Part shown: piece by piece, positions 1 through 8,155 of the stretch | How positions within the stretch are numbered: the stretch's first letter is position 1 | Layout of the letters: the number at the start of each line of letters is the position of its first letter | Assembly (NCBI GenBank): GCA_964546015.1 | Contig: CAZJHO010000003.1 | Location: forward strand, 1 to 64,000 | Length of the DNA stretch: 64,000 bases | DNA from: JAFGVL01 sp964546015 | GTDB taxonomy: Bacteria > Bacteroidota > Bacteroidia > Bacteroidales > Paludibacteraceae | Reading direction: 5' to 3' | Translations under genes and position numbers: made by a program | The notes under the pieces: model-generated | What the model saw: only the letters and a program-made list of their open reading frames with translations | The model's database searches: none | What the model was told of the DNA's origin: nothing

Positions 1-372
1 ATTTTGAATACCTTGTGAAACATTGCTGCCGGTTTGTAGGACTTTCCTACCCGAAATATCATAAATTATTAGTTGGATATTTCCGGCTTGTTTTGCATAA
101 AAAGAGAGTTCAGTTTGCCCTTGCATGGGGTTAGGGTAAACAGTTAGCAATTTTTCATCTTTGCTTGTCTTGCTTATGCCGATTGTCCCTGTCAAATGTA
201 ATACATCGGTGCCTAAGGGTAAGGTTAGAGAGGAACCTTGTGTAAGGTTTTTTACTTGTACAGAGTCAATAGTTGTACTTGCACCTGTACCTTCAAAATT
301 GATTTGATAATCTTGTGCATGAATTGTTGCTATCGCAAGCATCAGCAGAAATGATACGGTAATTGTTTTCAT
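1..372 (-). CDS. T9SS type A sorting-domain protein, N-terminal part (runs off the window)
   Basis: The start is the ATG at 372-370 and the frame stays open to base 1 (124 codons), so the C-terminal part is missing. Residues 1-20 form a signal peptide (MKTITVSFLLMLAIATIHAQ). After a short segment with DYQINFEGTG, a type IX secretion sorting-like motif appears at about residue 72 (YPNPMQGQTELSF), followed by the usual beta-strand pattern (IIYDISGRKVLQT). Such domains normally lie at the extreme C-terminus of proteins exported across the outer membrane. Here the domain lies near the N-terminus and the protein continues, as I recall for a family of Bacteroidota surface proteins with repeats after the domain; that recollection is unverified. 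No promoter is obvious in the 100 bases upstream. The domain call is firm; the overall function is unknown. Confidence 0.8.
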   Translation of the reverse strand, partial: MKTITVSFLLMLAIATIHAQDYQINFEGTGASTTIDSVQVKNLTQGSSLTLPLGTDVLHLTGTIGISKTSKDEKLLTVYPNPMQGQTELSFYAKQAGNIQLIIYDISGRKVLQTGSNVSQGIQN

Positions 373-498
373 GAGGTATATATTTTTGGTTAATACTCAT
401 TTTTTTCTGTTTGATTGGAACGATGGCTTGTTTTTTTAGTGGGGCGATTTTAAAGAAAGGGTGAAATTTTTTTCGTAATGTTAAGTAGTATTATTTGG

Positions 499-1030
499 CT
501 ACTTTGTTATCAGCTTGATAACAAACTCTATCACTGATTTTCCGAATAATTCGTCTGGACTTTGGGCTGCCATCTTTAGGGTGATTTGTTCGGTAACATC
601 ATTTGTGAGCACAATGAGTTCACCATTATCATCCCTAATAACAGAGGCGGATAATGAATACGATAAGTTCACTTCCATCTTTCCGAAGATTAAGAGAATC
701 ACTCTACCAGTCTCCTGCTATTGTCGCAGATAGAATTTATTGCACAAAAGCGGGGAAATTCCTTGATGAACGAATCATCGTAATATTCTTTCCTAATAGT
801 TCATGTTTTTCACATTGATAGGTTTCCAAAAACGCATTATTAACATAGATAATATATCCATAATGACAATGCATTCCCTTATGCTTTGTATGGCACAAGC
901 AAGCATGAATAATGTGTTTTGTGTAAGTTTGTGCCTGAGAATGTGTTTGTATAACAAAATTTTTAAAGATCTGTTTTCTCAGTGCAATCCTTGCAGCTCT
1001 TTAATAAGTTGTTCAATAGTCTTATTTTAA
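499..1030 (-). pseudogene. Decayed PAS-domain sensor gene
   Basis: The minus strand encodes recognisable pieces of one PAS/PAC domain in different frames. At about 853-740 it reads IIYVNNAFLETY followed by HELLGKNITMIRSS, the classic PAS core. The frame is then broken by TAA at 739-737 and TAG at 706-704. Between them lies ILSATIAGDW and after them LNLRKDGSE, where intact PAS domains have a similar order. The frame then shifts, and from about 645 the text SASVIRDDNGELIV continues into TNDVTEQITL, a PAC motif. Upstream, a third frame carries SIRECIVIMD, which fits just before the PAS core. At least two stops and two frameshifts make this a pseudogene of a sensor kinase or similar regulator. 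Weaker coding-like text continues to about 1355. Confidence 0.75.
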
Positions 1031-1435
1031 TAATTTATTGTGTTTTTCTTAATTAGCCTTTTGGTTAGATGGTTATAAAGTTGTTGATATTGTACATGGT
1101 AACAGAAATAATATGGTATTTGATTTCGTCGATTCATTATTTCTGTAAAATTCTTTTTAAATGGTATTGTATTATTTTCTTTTTTTCGCTATAAAAATAG
1201 AAACCAAATACCCACCAAAAGTTTTGTCCGGATTCGGTAGATTTAAGTAGGGCAAGTAGGGTGACAGGGATAATTCCAACAGTTTTTAATATATAGGACT
1301 AAATCAAGTATCCCAATCAATGATCCAATGAGTATGGTTGTTTATAACCATCAAAGGTACAAATTTTTTGAAAGCAATTCACAATAAAAAATTATTCTGT
1401 TGTGAAAACATTTAAAGCGGTCTTAGGTCACTTTT

Positions 1436-1813
1436 TTATTTTGACTTACTCATAAACTTCTCTATATCAACAATAAAACGGTCATGCGTAGCTGTGCCGA
1501 TTAGCTTACCGCTCTCCTCTTCCATTGCTTCAATTGAATAGCTGATTTTTCTTCCGTCAATTCCGGTAATAGTAGCCGTACAAAGTATAACAGTCCCGAT
1601 TGCAGATGCTTTCAGATGTTTGGCATTGATTTCTATTCCTACCGTATCACTTCCTTCGGGCAAATCTTTACGCACCATATCTAAGGCTGTATTTTCCATC
1701 AGGGCAATCATTGCCGGAGTTCCGAACACATCTAATCCACCGGAGCCAAGTGCTCGCGCAGAATCTTTTTCTTGTACGATAATTCGTTTTGTTGAAGTTT
1801 CACCAATTTGCAT
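1436..1813 (-). CDS. Thioesterase family protein, fluoroacetyl-CoA thioesterase (FlK)-like hotdog fold
   Basis: This 125-residue protein has the length and pattern of single-hotdog acyl-CoA thioesterases related to FlK. Residues 24-45 hold the conserved GSGGLDVFGTPAM segment followed by MENTA, the usual start of the long central helix and the active-site region. Later strands include VGIEINAKHLKASAIG and a C-terminal ATHDRFIVD. Proteins of this family hydrolyse acyl-CoA thioesters in the cytoplasm, but the substrate cannot be read from sequence. It is transcribed away from recA, with about 145 bases between the two starts. No partner gene suggests a pathway. A housekeeping role in clearing acyl-CoA is an inference. 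Confidence 0.8.
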   Translation of the reverse strand: MQIGETSTKRIIVQEKDSARALGSGGLDVFGTPAMIALMENTALDMVRKDLPEGSDTVGIEINAKHLKASAIGTVILCTATITGIDGRKISYSIEAMEEESGKLIGTATHDRFIVDIEKFMSKSK

Positions 1814-1916
1814 ATTTCAAAAGTTTTTAAGTTCACAATTTTACTAAATAAATTTTATTTTATTACCTTGTTGATAACTAAGACAAATGAAATTCCTAAA
1901 AAAAAAAGAAAACAAT

Positions 1917-1924
1917 TATCTTTG
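1917..1924 (+). promoter_or_regulatory. Likely recA promoter -7 element
   Basis: TATCTTTG matches the Bacteroidota -7 consensus TAnnTTTG and lies 36 bases before the recA start. No clear upstream TTTG was seen at the usual distance. I saw no LexA-type palindrome between this site and the start. Confidence 0.5.
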
Positions 1925-1959
1925 GAAACAAAAGTAAATTAAAAAAACAATACAATTTT

Positions 1960-2970
1960 ATGTCAGAAAAAGAAATTGCAAAACCATCGGTAGAAAAACT
2001 AAAGGCTTTACAGTTGGCCATGGAAAAAATCGAAAAAGACCATGGAAAAGGCACTATAATGAAAATGGGTGATACTAAAATAGAAAATGTACCTGTTATT
2101 CCTACCGGTTCTATTGGATTAAATATAGCACTTGGTGTGGGCGGTTATCCACGCGGAAGGGTTGTTGAGATATTTGGACCTGAATCATCTGGTAAAACAA
2201 CTCTGGCTATTCATGCTATTTCCGAAGTACAAAAACAAGGTGGTATTGCCGCTATCATTGATGCCGAACATGCCTTCGATCGTTTTTATGCTGAAAAATT
2301 GGGCGTTGATATCGATAATCTTCTTATCTCGCAGCCTGATAGTGGTGAACAAGCGCTCGAAATTGCAGATCAATTAATCCGCTCTTCAGCCATTGACTTA
2401 GTTGTGATTGACTCTGTGGCTGCTCTTACTCCAAAAGCCGAATTGGAAGGTGATATGGGCGATTCTAAAATGGGATTGCAAGCCCGTTTGATGTCTCAAG
2501 CATTACGCAAATTAACAGCCAATATTAACAAAACAAACACCACTTGTATCTTTATCAATCAATTGCGTGAAAAAATCGGTGTTATGTTCGGAAATCCCGA
2601 AACAACCACCGGAGGTAATGCTCTGAAATTTTATGCTTCTGTTCGTTTGGATATTCGCCGTATTGGGCAAATAAAAGATGGCGAAGAAGTAATCGGAAAT
2701 CAAACTCGTGTAAAAGTGGTTAAAAACAAAGTAGCTCCCCCATTCCGTAAAGCTGAGTTTGATATTATGTTTGGCGAAGGAATCTCTCTTTCTGGCGAAA
2801 TTGTCGATTTAGGGGTAGAATTCGGTATTATCAAAAAAAGTGGTTCGTGGTTCAGCTACGGCGACAGCAAATTAGGACAAGGACGCGATGCAGTTAAACA
2901 AATCATCAAAGATAATCCGGAATTAGTGGCTGAACTTTCCGGAAAAATATCGGAAAAAATGAAGAAATAA
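1960..2970 (+). CDS. recA: Recombinase RecA
   Basis: RecA coats single-stranded DNA, pairs it with homologous duplex for recombinational repair, and triggers LexA-type autocleavage where that regulator exists. The 336-residue length is typical. The Walker A motif GPESSGKT lies at residues 73-80. The acidic strand LVVIDSVAAL and the loop-2 region with NQLREKIGVMFGNPETTTGG follow in the usual order. The C-terminal tail ends SGKISEKMKK and is less acidic than in many species. The ATG at 1960 gives the normal N-terminus. The gene is followed 35 bases later by a dehydrogenase gene and no terminator is visible between them, so they may be cotranscribed, although the functions are unrelated. Confidence 0.99.
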   Translation: MSEKEIAKPSVEKLKALQLAMEKIEKDHGKGTIMKMGDTKIENVPVIPTGSIGLNIALGVGGYPRGRVVEIFGPESSGKTTLAIHAISEVQKQGGIAAIIDAEHAFDRFYAEKLGVDIDNLLISQPDSGEQALEIADQLIRSSAIDLVVIDSVAALTPKAELEGDMGDSKMGLQARLMSQALRKLTANINKTNTTCIFINQLREKIGVMFGNPETTTGGNALKFYASVRLDIRRIGQIKDGEEVIGNQTRVKVVKNKVAPPFRKAEFDIMFGEGISLSGEIVDLGVEFGIIKKSGSWFSYGDSKLGQGRDAVKQIIKDNPELVAELSGKISEKMKK

Positions 2971-3005
2971 TCGTAAATAACATACAGTAAAAAAAAAAGA
3001 AAATC

Positions 3006-3785
3006 ATGGTTAATTTTTCATTAAAAGAAAAAGTAGCTCTTGTTACAGGCGGAACATATGGTATCGGTATGGCTATGGCAAAAGCATTGGGCGAAGCCGG
3101 GGCTACCATTGCATTTAATGCCCGTACTGCCAATAAAGTAGCAGAGGCTGTAGAAGAATATAAGGCTTTCGGTATCAATGCGCACGGTTATGTATTCGAT
3201 GTGACGGATGAAGCCTCAGTAAAAACAAATATTGAAAAAATAAGCAAAGAAATCGGCACAATAGATATTTTGGTAAACAATGCGGGTATCATTAAACGAA
3301 TTCCTGCCGTAGATATGACCATCGACGAATTTAAACAAGTAATAGATATTGATTTGGTCGGACCATTTATTATGTCGAAAGCAGTAGCTCCTGCCATGAT
3401 TGCTAAAGGTGGAGGAAAAATTATCAATGTATGTTCGTTAATGTCCGAGTTGGGTCGCGAAACCGTTTCGGCGTATGCCGCAGCCAAAGGCGGACTTAAA
3501 ATGCTTACCAAAAATTTGGCTTGCGAATGGGCTGAACATAATATTCAAATAAACGGCATCGGTCCCGGTTACATTGCCACACCTCAAACGGCACCTTTAC
3601 GCGAAGACGGACACCCTTTCAATAATTTTATTATCAGCAAAACGCCTGCTGCCCGTTGGGGAACGCCCGAAGATTTGGCCGGACCAACAGTATTTTTAGC
3701 ATCATCGGCTTCGGATTTTGTAAATGGGCATATCTTGTATGTCGATGGTGGAATTTTAGCTTATATCGGCAAACAACCAAAATAA
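3006..3785 (+). CDS. SDR oxidoreductase, KduD / gluconate 5-dehydrogenase-like
   Basis: This is a classical 259-residue short-chain dehydrogenase. The cofactor-binding glycine motif TGGTYGIG is at residues 15-22, NNAG is near 91-94, the catalytic serine lies in VCSLMSE and the YxxxK pair lies in YAAAKGG. The C-terminus carries LASSASDFVNGHILYVDGG, common to this branch. The sequence groups by eye with 2-deoxy-D-gluconate 3-dehydrogenase (KduD) and gluconate 5-dehydrogenase, enzymes that process keto-sugar acids from uronate breakdown. The next gene, 52 bases downstream, encodes a secreted DUF4861 protein, a family often found with pectin or other uronic-acid polysaccharide loci. That pairing supports a role in uronate use. 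The exact substrate is open. Confidence 0.85.
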   Translation: MVNFSLKEKVALVTGGTYGIGMAMAKALGEAGATIAFNARTANKVAEAVEEYKAFGINAHGYVFDVTDEASVKTNIEKISKEIGTIDILVNNAGIIKRIPAVDMTIDEFKQVIDIDLVGPFIMSKAVAPAMIAKGGGKIINVCSLMSELGRETVSAYAAAKGGLKMLTKNLACEWAEHNIQINGIGPGYIATPQTAPLREDGHPFNNFIISKTPAARWGTPEDLAGPTVFLASSASDFVNGHILYVDGGILAYIGKQPK

Positions 3786-3837
3786 TTTACAATTAGACAA
3801 TTGATAATTTAATAAATAACCAAAAGTCATTGTGAAA

Positions 3838-5028
3838 ATGAAAAAAATCGTTTTAGTTATAGCTTTATTTTCTTCCTTAATGGTATTTGGAAAATCTGCT
3901 AAAATTACAGTAGAAAATAAATCGAATTTTGACCGAAATAATGAAGTAGTTGAATTTTATTTATCGGATGTAAGTGAAAAATTAAATCTGAAAGAAGGAG
4001 AACAATTTATTATTTTAGACAAAAATGGCAAGCAAGTACCTTACCAAAGAACAAAGGCTTCTATACGGGAAATTAAAGGAAAAGATACTATCAAATTAGG
4101 TAAAATAATTGTTTTTCAAGCATCGGTAAAAGCAAATAGTAAAAGTACTTATGAAGCGAAAGCAGGTAAACCGGATGCTTTTCCTGCCAAAACATTTGCC
4201 CGTAAAGTACCTGAGCGAAAAGATGATTTTGCATGGGAGAATGACCGTATCGCTTTTCGCATGTATGGTCCTGCCCTTGCTGCTGAGAATCCGAGTAATG
4301 GCGTTGATATTTGGCTAAAAAGAACCGATGCGTTAATTATGGATAAATTCTATAAAAATGAATTGGAAAAAGGTATTTCGTACCATGTAGATAACGGCGA
4401 AGGACTTGATTGCTACAAAGTAGGGCATACACTTGGCGCGGGAGGTATCTCGCCTTATTTGAACGATTCGCTCTGGGTAGGCGGTCATTACAGCAAAGCC
4501 GAAGTGATAGAGAACGGTCCGTTGCGTAGCATGTTTAAACTTACTTATGATTCTATAAATGTGAATAACAACAAAGTAAAATGTACGGCTCTTATTTATA
4601 TCGATGCAGGAACTCAGTTTAACAAAGCTTTTGTTAGCTATGAAAATGCACCTGATAACATGAATGTAGCCGCCGGTATTTTTTTACACGATGGCAAAGG
4701 TATTATCAAAACCAATAAAGAAAAAGGCTTTATTGCCTATGCCGAAAATGCGGTTTCAGATGCCGGTGTTCCTTCCGGGCGTAATTATGTAGGAGTTATT
4801 TTTAAAAGGGAATTAAAAAACACTAAACAAACTAATGAACATATTTTGGCTATTCCCTACAGATTAGATGAATATCTAAGTAAGAAAACGCAACCATATC
4901 ACACATATGTTTATTACTTCGGTGCAGGCTGGAGTAAATGGGGCTTCCCTACAGATGAAGATTGGTTTGCCTACATGGAACAAAGTGCTGAAAAGATAAA
5001 AAATCCGCTGATTGTAACAGTAAAATAA
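3838..5028 (+). CDS. Secreted DUF4861 family protein
   Basis: I place the start at the ATG at 3838 because it directly precedes a good signal peptide (MKKIVLVIALFSSLMVFGKS); a GTG at 3832 would add only two residues. The mature protein of about 375 residues is predominantly predicted beta strand. It carries features recalled for DUF4861, such as ENDRIAFRMYGPAL near residue 135, GEGLDCYKVGHTLGAGG near 185 and a C-terminal FGAGWSKWGFPT. The family is found beside polysaccharide-lyase and uronate genes in Bacteroidota and is thought to act on saccharides in the periplasm, but its activity is not settled here. The upstream KduD-like gene supports a uronate context. A strong terminator follows the stop codon. 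Confidence 0.8.
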   Translation: MKKIVLVIALFSSLMVFGKSAKITVENKSNFDRNNEVVEFYLSDVSEKLNLKEGEQFIILDKNGKQVPYQRTKASIREIKGKDTIKLGKIIVFQASVKANSKSTYEAKAGKPDAFPAKTFARKVPERKDDFAWENDRIAFRMYGPALAAENPSNGVDIWLKRTDALIMDKFYKNELEKGISYHVDNGEGLDCYKVGHTLGAGGISPYLNDSLWVGGHYSKAEVIENGPLRSMFKLTYDSINVNNNKVKCTALIYIDAGTQFNKAFVSYENAPDNMNVAAGIFLHDGKGIIKTNKEKGFIAYAENAVSDAGVPSGRNYVGVIFKRELKNTKQTNEHILAIPYRLDEYLSKKTQPYHTYVYYFGAGWSKWGFPTDEDWFAYMEQSAEKIKNPLIVTVK

Positions 5029-5030
5029 AA

Positions 5031-5061
5031 AAATAGGCTACTAAAAAGTAGCCTATTTTTT
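5031..5061. terminator. Bidirectional terminator between convergent genes
   Basis: A perfect 10-bp stem (AATAGGCTAC at 5032-5041 with its complement at 5048-5057) has a 6-base A-rich loop and T-runs on both strands. It serves the DUF4861 gene and overlaps the last codons of the convergent glycosyltransferase gene, which ends at 5053. Confidence 0.9.
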
Positions 5062-6072
5062 TATATCCGAATACTTTCGTTTTCTTTTTATATAATATTG
5101 AAAAATAATACTTTTTCTTAGTATTTCTTTAGGGTATGGATTGATTGTGGCAGCTAAATTTTCTTTTCGTTTGGAAGAAAAATCTTTTTTCATTCGTAAG
5201 AAATCCTGATGAGCTTTTGAAACTTTTAGGGCATTTTTGAACTTTCCGCCCCAAAGCATTTGCAGTAAAGCTACAAAATCCAAGAAAAACCGAATTACAA
5301 GTATTTTCGTTAGTTGATTTTGTGGTAAATTCTTGTACAACATTAAAAGATTATTCCGAAAATTTAAGTAAGTTTTTTGTGGATTTTCAGTACTAAGCGT
5401 TCCGCCTCCTACATGATAAACAACACTTTGAGGAACACAACGAAGAACCCTTCCCCTACTCCTCAAACGCCAACATAAATCAATCTCTTCCATATGGGCA
5501 AAAAAATCATTATCGAATCCACCCACATTCCAAAAATCACTTTTGCGAATAACCAAACAGGCTCCAGTTGCCCAAAAAATATCAATAATATTGTTGTATT
5601 GTCCCGAATCTTTTTCAATTTTGGTAAATAATCTACCTCGGCAAAAGGGGTATCCTAATTTGTCGATAAATCCGCCGGAAGCTCCGGCGTGTTCAAACAT
5701 TTCTCTTTGATTATACGAAAGTATTTTGGGTTGACAAGCAGCTACTTCGAGGTGCGAATCCATATAATTAATAATTGTACCAATCCAATTCTCAGTCACT
5801 TCGACATCCGAATTTAATAATATAAAATACTCAGCATCAATTTGTTGTAATGCTTTGTTATATCCTCCGGCAAAACCATAATTTTCTTCTAATAAAATAC
5901 ACTTTATTAGAGGATATTTTTCTTTTAAAAATGTAATAGAATCGTCTGTAGAGGCATTATCAGCAACGAAGATCCCAATATTTTCATTTGTAGAATACAA
6001 TACAACACTATCTAAAAAATTTTCCAGATAGTGTTTTCCATTATAGTTTAATATGACGATAGCAACTTTCAC
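5053..6072 (-). CDS. Glycosyltransferase family 2 protein
   Basis: The N-terminus (VAIVILNYNGKHYLENFLDSV) and the nucleotide-sugar-binding residues in VADNAST and LLNSDVEV mark a GT-A fold family 2 transferase of the rhamnosyl/dTDP-sugar type. Further conserved blocks are GACLVIRKSDFWNVGGFD and MEEIDLCWRLRSRG near residues 170-205, with the VVYHVGGGT segment after them. The C-terminal 90 residues are basic and hydrophobic and may bind membrane. It probably adds a sugar to a surface polysaccharide or lipopolysaccharide in the cytoplasm. The start is GTG at 6072, placed directly after the TAA of the upstream acyltransferase with no spacer, which suggests translational coupling. Confidence 0.9.
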   Translation of the reverse strand: MKVAIVILNYNGKHYLENFLDSVVLYSTNENIGIFVADNASTDDSITFLKEKYPLIKCILLEENYGFAGGYNKALQQIDAEYFILLNSDVEVTENWIGTIINYMDSHLEVAACQPKILSYNQREMFEHAGASGGFIDKLGYPFCRGRLFTKIEKDSGQYNNIIDIFWATGACLVIRKSDFWNVGGFDNDFFAHMEEIDLCWRLRSRGRVLRCVPQSVVYHVGGGTLSTENPQKTYLNFRNNLLMLYKNLPQNQLTKILVIRFFLDFVALLQMLWGGKFKNALKVSKAHQDFLRMKKDFSSKRKENLAATINPYPKEILRKSIIFQYYIKRKRKYSDIKK

Positions 6073-7023
6073 TTATTCGTCATTTTTCAGATTAAATACC
6101 ATTTCTTTTTTCTGTAATTCAACATACTTTAAAACCTTCTTGTTGTTAGGCAAATATTTCCAACGACGATGTGTCCAGAGCCAATAATAAGGCGCTTTTA
6201 AGATTCGTTTTTCGAGCAAACGCATATATTTTTCAGTCAGTTCGAATTCTTTTGTTTCTTTAGCATTTTCAGCCATTAAAACAAACTCTACCGCGTAATG
6301 TCCTCGTTTTACACGCGCCACATCGGCAAAGATTACCGGACAATCCGTTAGTTTTGCTATTCTTTCCGGACCAACTATAGGTGCTGTCGGTTGATTCAAA
6401 AAAGTTGTCCAATAATAAATATTTTCCGGAGCCGGAGATTGATCGGCAATAAAAACAAAAAGTGAACCATTTTTTTCTTTATTGAATCTTACTATTTTAC
6501 GCATAATCTGGTGTTGTGGAACAGGTATTATGCGTTCACTCGTTCGTAATCTTAAAAAGAATTTATCGAACAATCTGTTTTTCAGTGGGTTATATACCGG
6601 ATAAAGTTTAAAGTTCCGTTCTTTCGTATGTGCTGCAATCGAAAACGAGAGCCATTCCCAATTTCCATAATGAGAAAGATAAATGAATATGCTTTTACCC
6701 TGATCAAGATATGGATATAATATTTCTGGATTCTTGAAAACAGATCTTTTTTTAAGTTGTTTATCAGACATATGCATTGTTTTTAGCGACTCTACAAAAT
6801 AATCGCATAAATAATGGTAAAATTTGCGTTCTATTCGCCTGATCTCACGCTTAGACTTTTTGGGATACGCATTCAATAAGTTTCTACGGATAACAGTGCG
6901 CCGATACCGACCAATACGATATACCAGCACATATAAAATATCCGAAAGTAAATATAAAATTTGAAATGGTATCAAAGAAAGCAACCACGCAAAAGCATAA
7001 AAAAGATAATACAAAATCGTCAT
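6073..7023 (-). CDS. Lysophospholipid / lipid A acyltransferase family protein (LpxL/LpxM-like)
   Basis: This 316-residue protein belongs to the Kdo2-lipid A late acyltransferase family, inner-membrane enzymes that transfer a fatty acyl chain to lipid A precursors. An N-terminal hydrophobic segment (residues 1-35) anchors it. The catalytic H(X)4E motif is visible as HYGNWE near residue 116, and a later basic segment with the conserved W.HRRW pattern (YYWLWTHRRWKY) is near residue 280. The neighbouring glycosyltransferase (zero spacing) and an acidic small protein (2 bases upstream) form an apparent three-gene operon, suggesting envelope lipid or glycan assembly. Which acylation step it performs is not clear. 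Confidence 0.9.
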   Translation of the reverse strand: MTILYYLFYAFAWLLSLIPFQILYLLSDILYVLVYRIGRYRRTVIRRNLLNAYPKKSKREIRRIERKFYHYLCDYFVESLKTMHMSDKQLKKRSVFKNPEILYPYLDQGKSIFIYLSHYGNWEWLSFSIAAHTKERNFKLYPVYNPLKNRLFDKFFLRLRTSERIIPVPQHQIMRKIVRFNKEKNGSLFVFIADQSPAPENIYYWTTFLNQPTAPIVGPERIAKLTDCPVIFADVARVKRGHYAVEFVLMAENAKETKEFELTEKYMRLLEKRILKAPYYWLWTHRRWKYLPNNKKVLKYVELQKKEMVFNLKNDE

Positions 7024-7025
7024 TA

Positions 7026-7349
7026 TTAATTTTCTTCTGTATAAATTCCTATTGATTTTCCGTATTCAAATTCGCCTTCAAGTATTAGTTGCAAATCATC
7101 TTCAGAAAGCGAAATCATCTTGTCTTTTTTTATCGTTTTAAGAATAAAATTAAACATAGCCTCTTCATCTATACTAGCTTCATCAGAAGAGTCGTCCATT
7201 AATCCGTTTTCTTCATAAAATTCGCACATAATATCGAGAACATAATCAATGTCATCTTCAGAAATCCGTTCCTTTGCTTCAGCAGGTAAATACTCAGTGA
7301 TGAATTTTACGGCTTCATCTTCGTCGAAAATTAAGTCTTCGTTTTTCAT
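7026..7349 (-). CDS. Small acidic hypothetical protein
   Basis: This 107-residue protein is very acidic (many D/E, for example FDEDEAVKF and MDDSSDEASIDEE) and has no signal peptide, membrane segment or cysteine cluster. Helical segments are likely around residues 11-25, 33-50 and 62-75. I recall similar short acidic proteins near lipid A acyltransferase genes in Bacteroidales but assign no function. It is the first gene of an apparent operon with the acyltransferase and glycosyltransferase, whose start lies 2 bases beyond its stop. A cytoplasmic partner or regulator of envelope synthesis is only a guess. Confidence 0.75.
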   Translation of the reverse strand: MKNEDLIFDEDEAVKFITEYLPAEAKERISEDDIDYVLDIMCEFYEENGLMDDSSDEASIDEEAMFNFILKTIKKDKMISLSEDDLQLILEGEFEYGKSIGIYTEEN

Positions 7350-7372
7350 GATTTTTATTTATTATCCCTTCG

Positions 7373-7444
7373 AACTTCTCCTAAGAGAGAAAGCTAAAGA
7401 GTTGTTATTTTGTATTGACAAAGTTCCCCTTTAAGGGATTTCAA
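7373..7444. repeat. Degenerate palindromic element (related to those inside the activase and mfd genes)
   Basis: Two blocks resemble the elements at 27098-27227: ACTTCTCCTAAGAGAGAAAG at 7374-7393 (compare TTCTCCTAAGGAGAAAGG) and CAAAGTTCCCCTTTAAGGGA at 7419-7438 (compare CAAAGTCCCCCTTCGGGGGA). Here the copy is intergenic and overlaps the stop codon of the Fe-S protein gene. Its short stem may act as a weak terminator. Confidence 0.55.
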
Positions 7445-8154
7445 AAACTAGCCAAAATATCTGCCAAATGTATCCCTTTAATCGGTAATTTTTGCTTTTG
7501 AGCATAACTATTAATACTCATTAAACACGAAGCCTCTGTACTAACAAAATATTCCGCTCCTGTCGCTAAAGCATTAATGAGTTTTTTATCAGTCATGGCA
7601 ATAGAAATACTGCTGTTTTTCACTGCAAAAGTTCCACCAAAACCACAACAGGTTTCCGATTCTTCCATTTCTATAAATTCTAATTCTTGCACTTTAGAAA
7701 GTAGTTGGCGAGGTTCTTCCTTGATGCCGTATTCGCGTAAAGCAGAGCAAGAATCATGGTAAGTTACTTTATGTGGAAATTTAGCTCCAAAATCATCAAA
7801 TTTCAGCACATTGACTAAGAAATCGGATAATTCATAAATCTTTAACTTGTTGCATTGTTCCAACTTCTGAATATCTTTTTCAAACAATTTCGGATAATGA
7901 TGAATAATAAAACCGGAACAAGAACCCGAAGGCGTGACAATCGGATACTCATCGCTGAAATCGGTCAAAAACTTATCGGCTAATTTTCGGCTTTCGTCCC
8001 AATAGCCACTGTTATAAGCAGGTTGTCCGCAACAGGTTTGATTCGGGTTATATATTACTTCACAGCCTGCTTTTTCGAGCAATTTAATTGTATTAAAACC
8101 CGTTTCGGGATATAATTGGTCGATAAAACAAGGTATAAATAGTTGTATTTTCAT
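7441..8154 (-). CDS. (Fe-S)-binding protein, LutA/LldE-like CCG-domain protein
   Basis: The 237-residue protein consists of two cysteine-rich CCG domains: the first near residues 41-46 (TCCGQPAYNSGYW), the second near 165-170 (ETCCGFGGTFAVK). A further conserved cysteine is in SGSCSGFI near residue 80, and HDSC.ALREYG lies near 133. This is the length and order of LutA/LldE, the non-flavin Fe-S component of L-lactate oxidation in LutABC systems. No LutB or LutC gene is adjacent. Instead it follows a secreted endonuclease/phosphatase-family gene with one base between stop and start, implying cotranscription. It may be an electron-transfer or heterodisulfide-reductase-like subunit with partners elsewhere. 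Confidence 0.85.
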   Translation of the reverse strand: MKIQLFIPCFIDQLYPETGFNTIKLLEKAGCEVIYNPNQTCCGQPAYNSGYWDESRKLADKFLTDFSDEYPIVTPSGSCSGFIIHHYPKLFEKDIQKLEQCNKLKIYELSDFLVNVLKFDDFGAKFPHKVTYHDSCSALREYGIKEEPRQLLSKVQELEFIEMEESETCCGFGGTFAVKNSSISIAMTDKKLINALATGAEYFVSTEASCLMSINSYAQKQKLPIKGIHLADILASF

Positions 8155-8155
8155 T

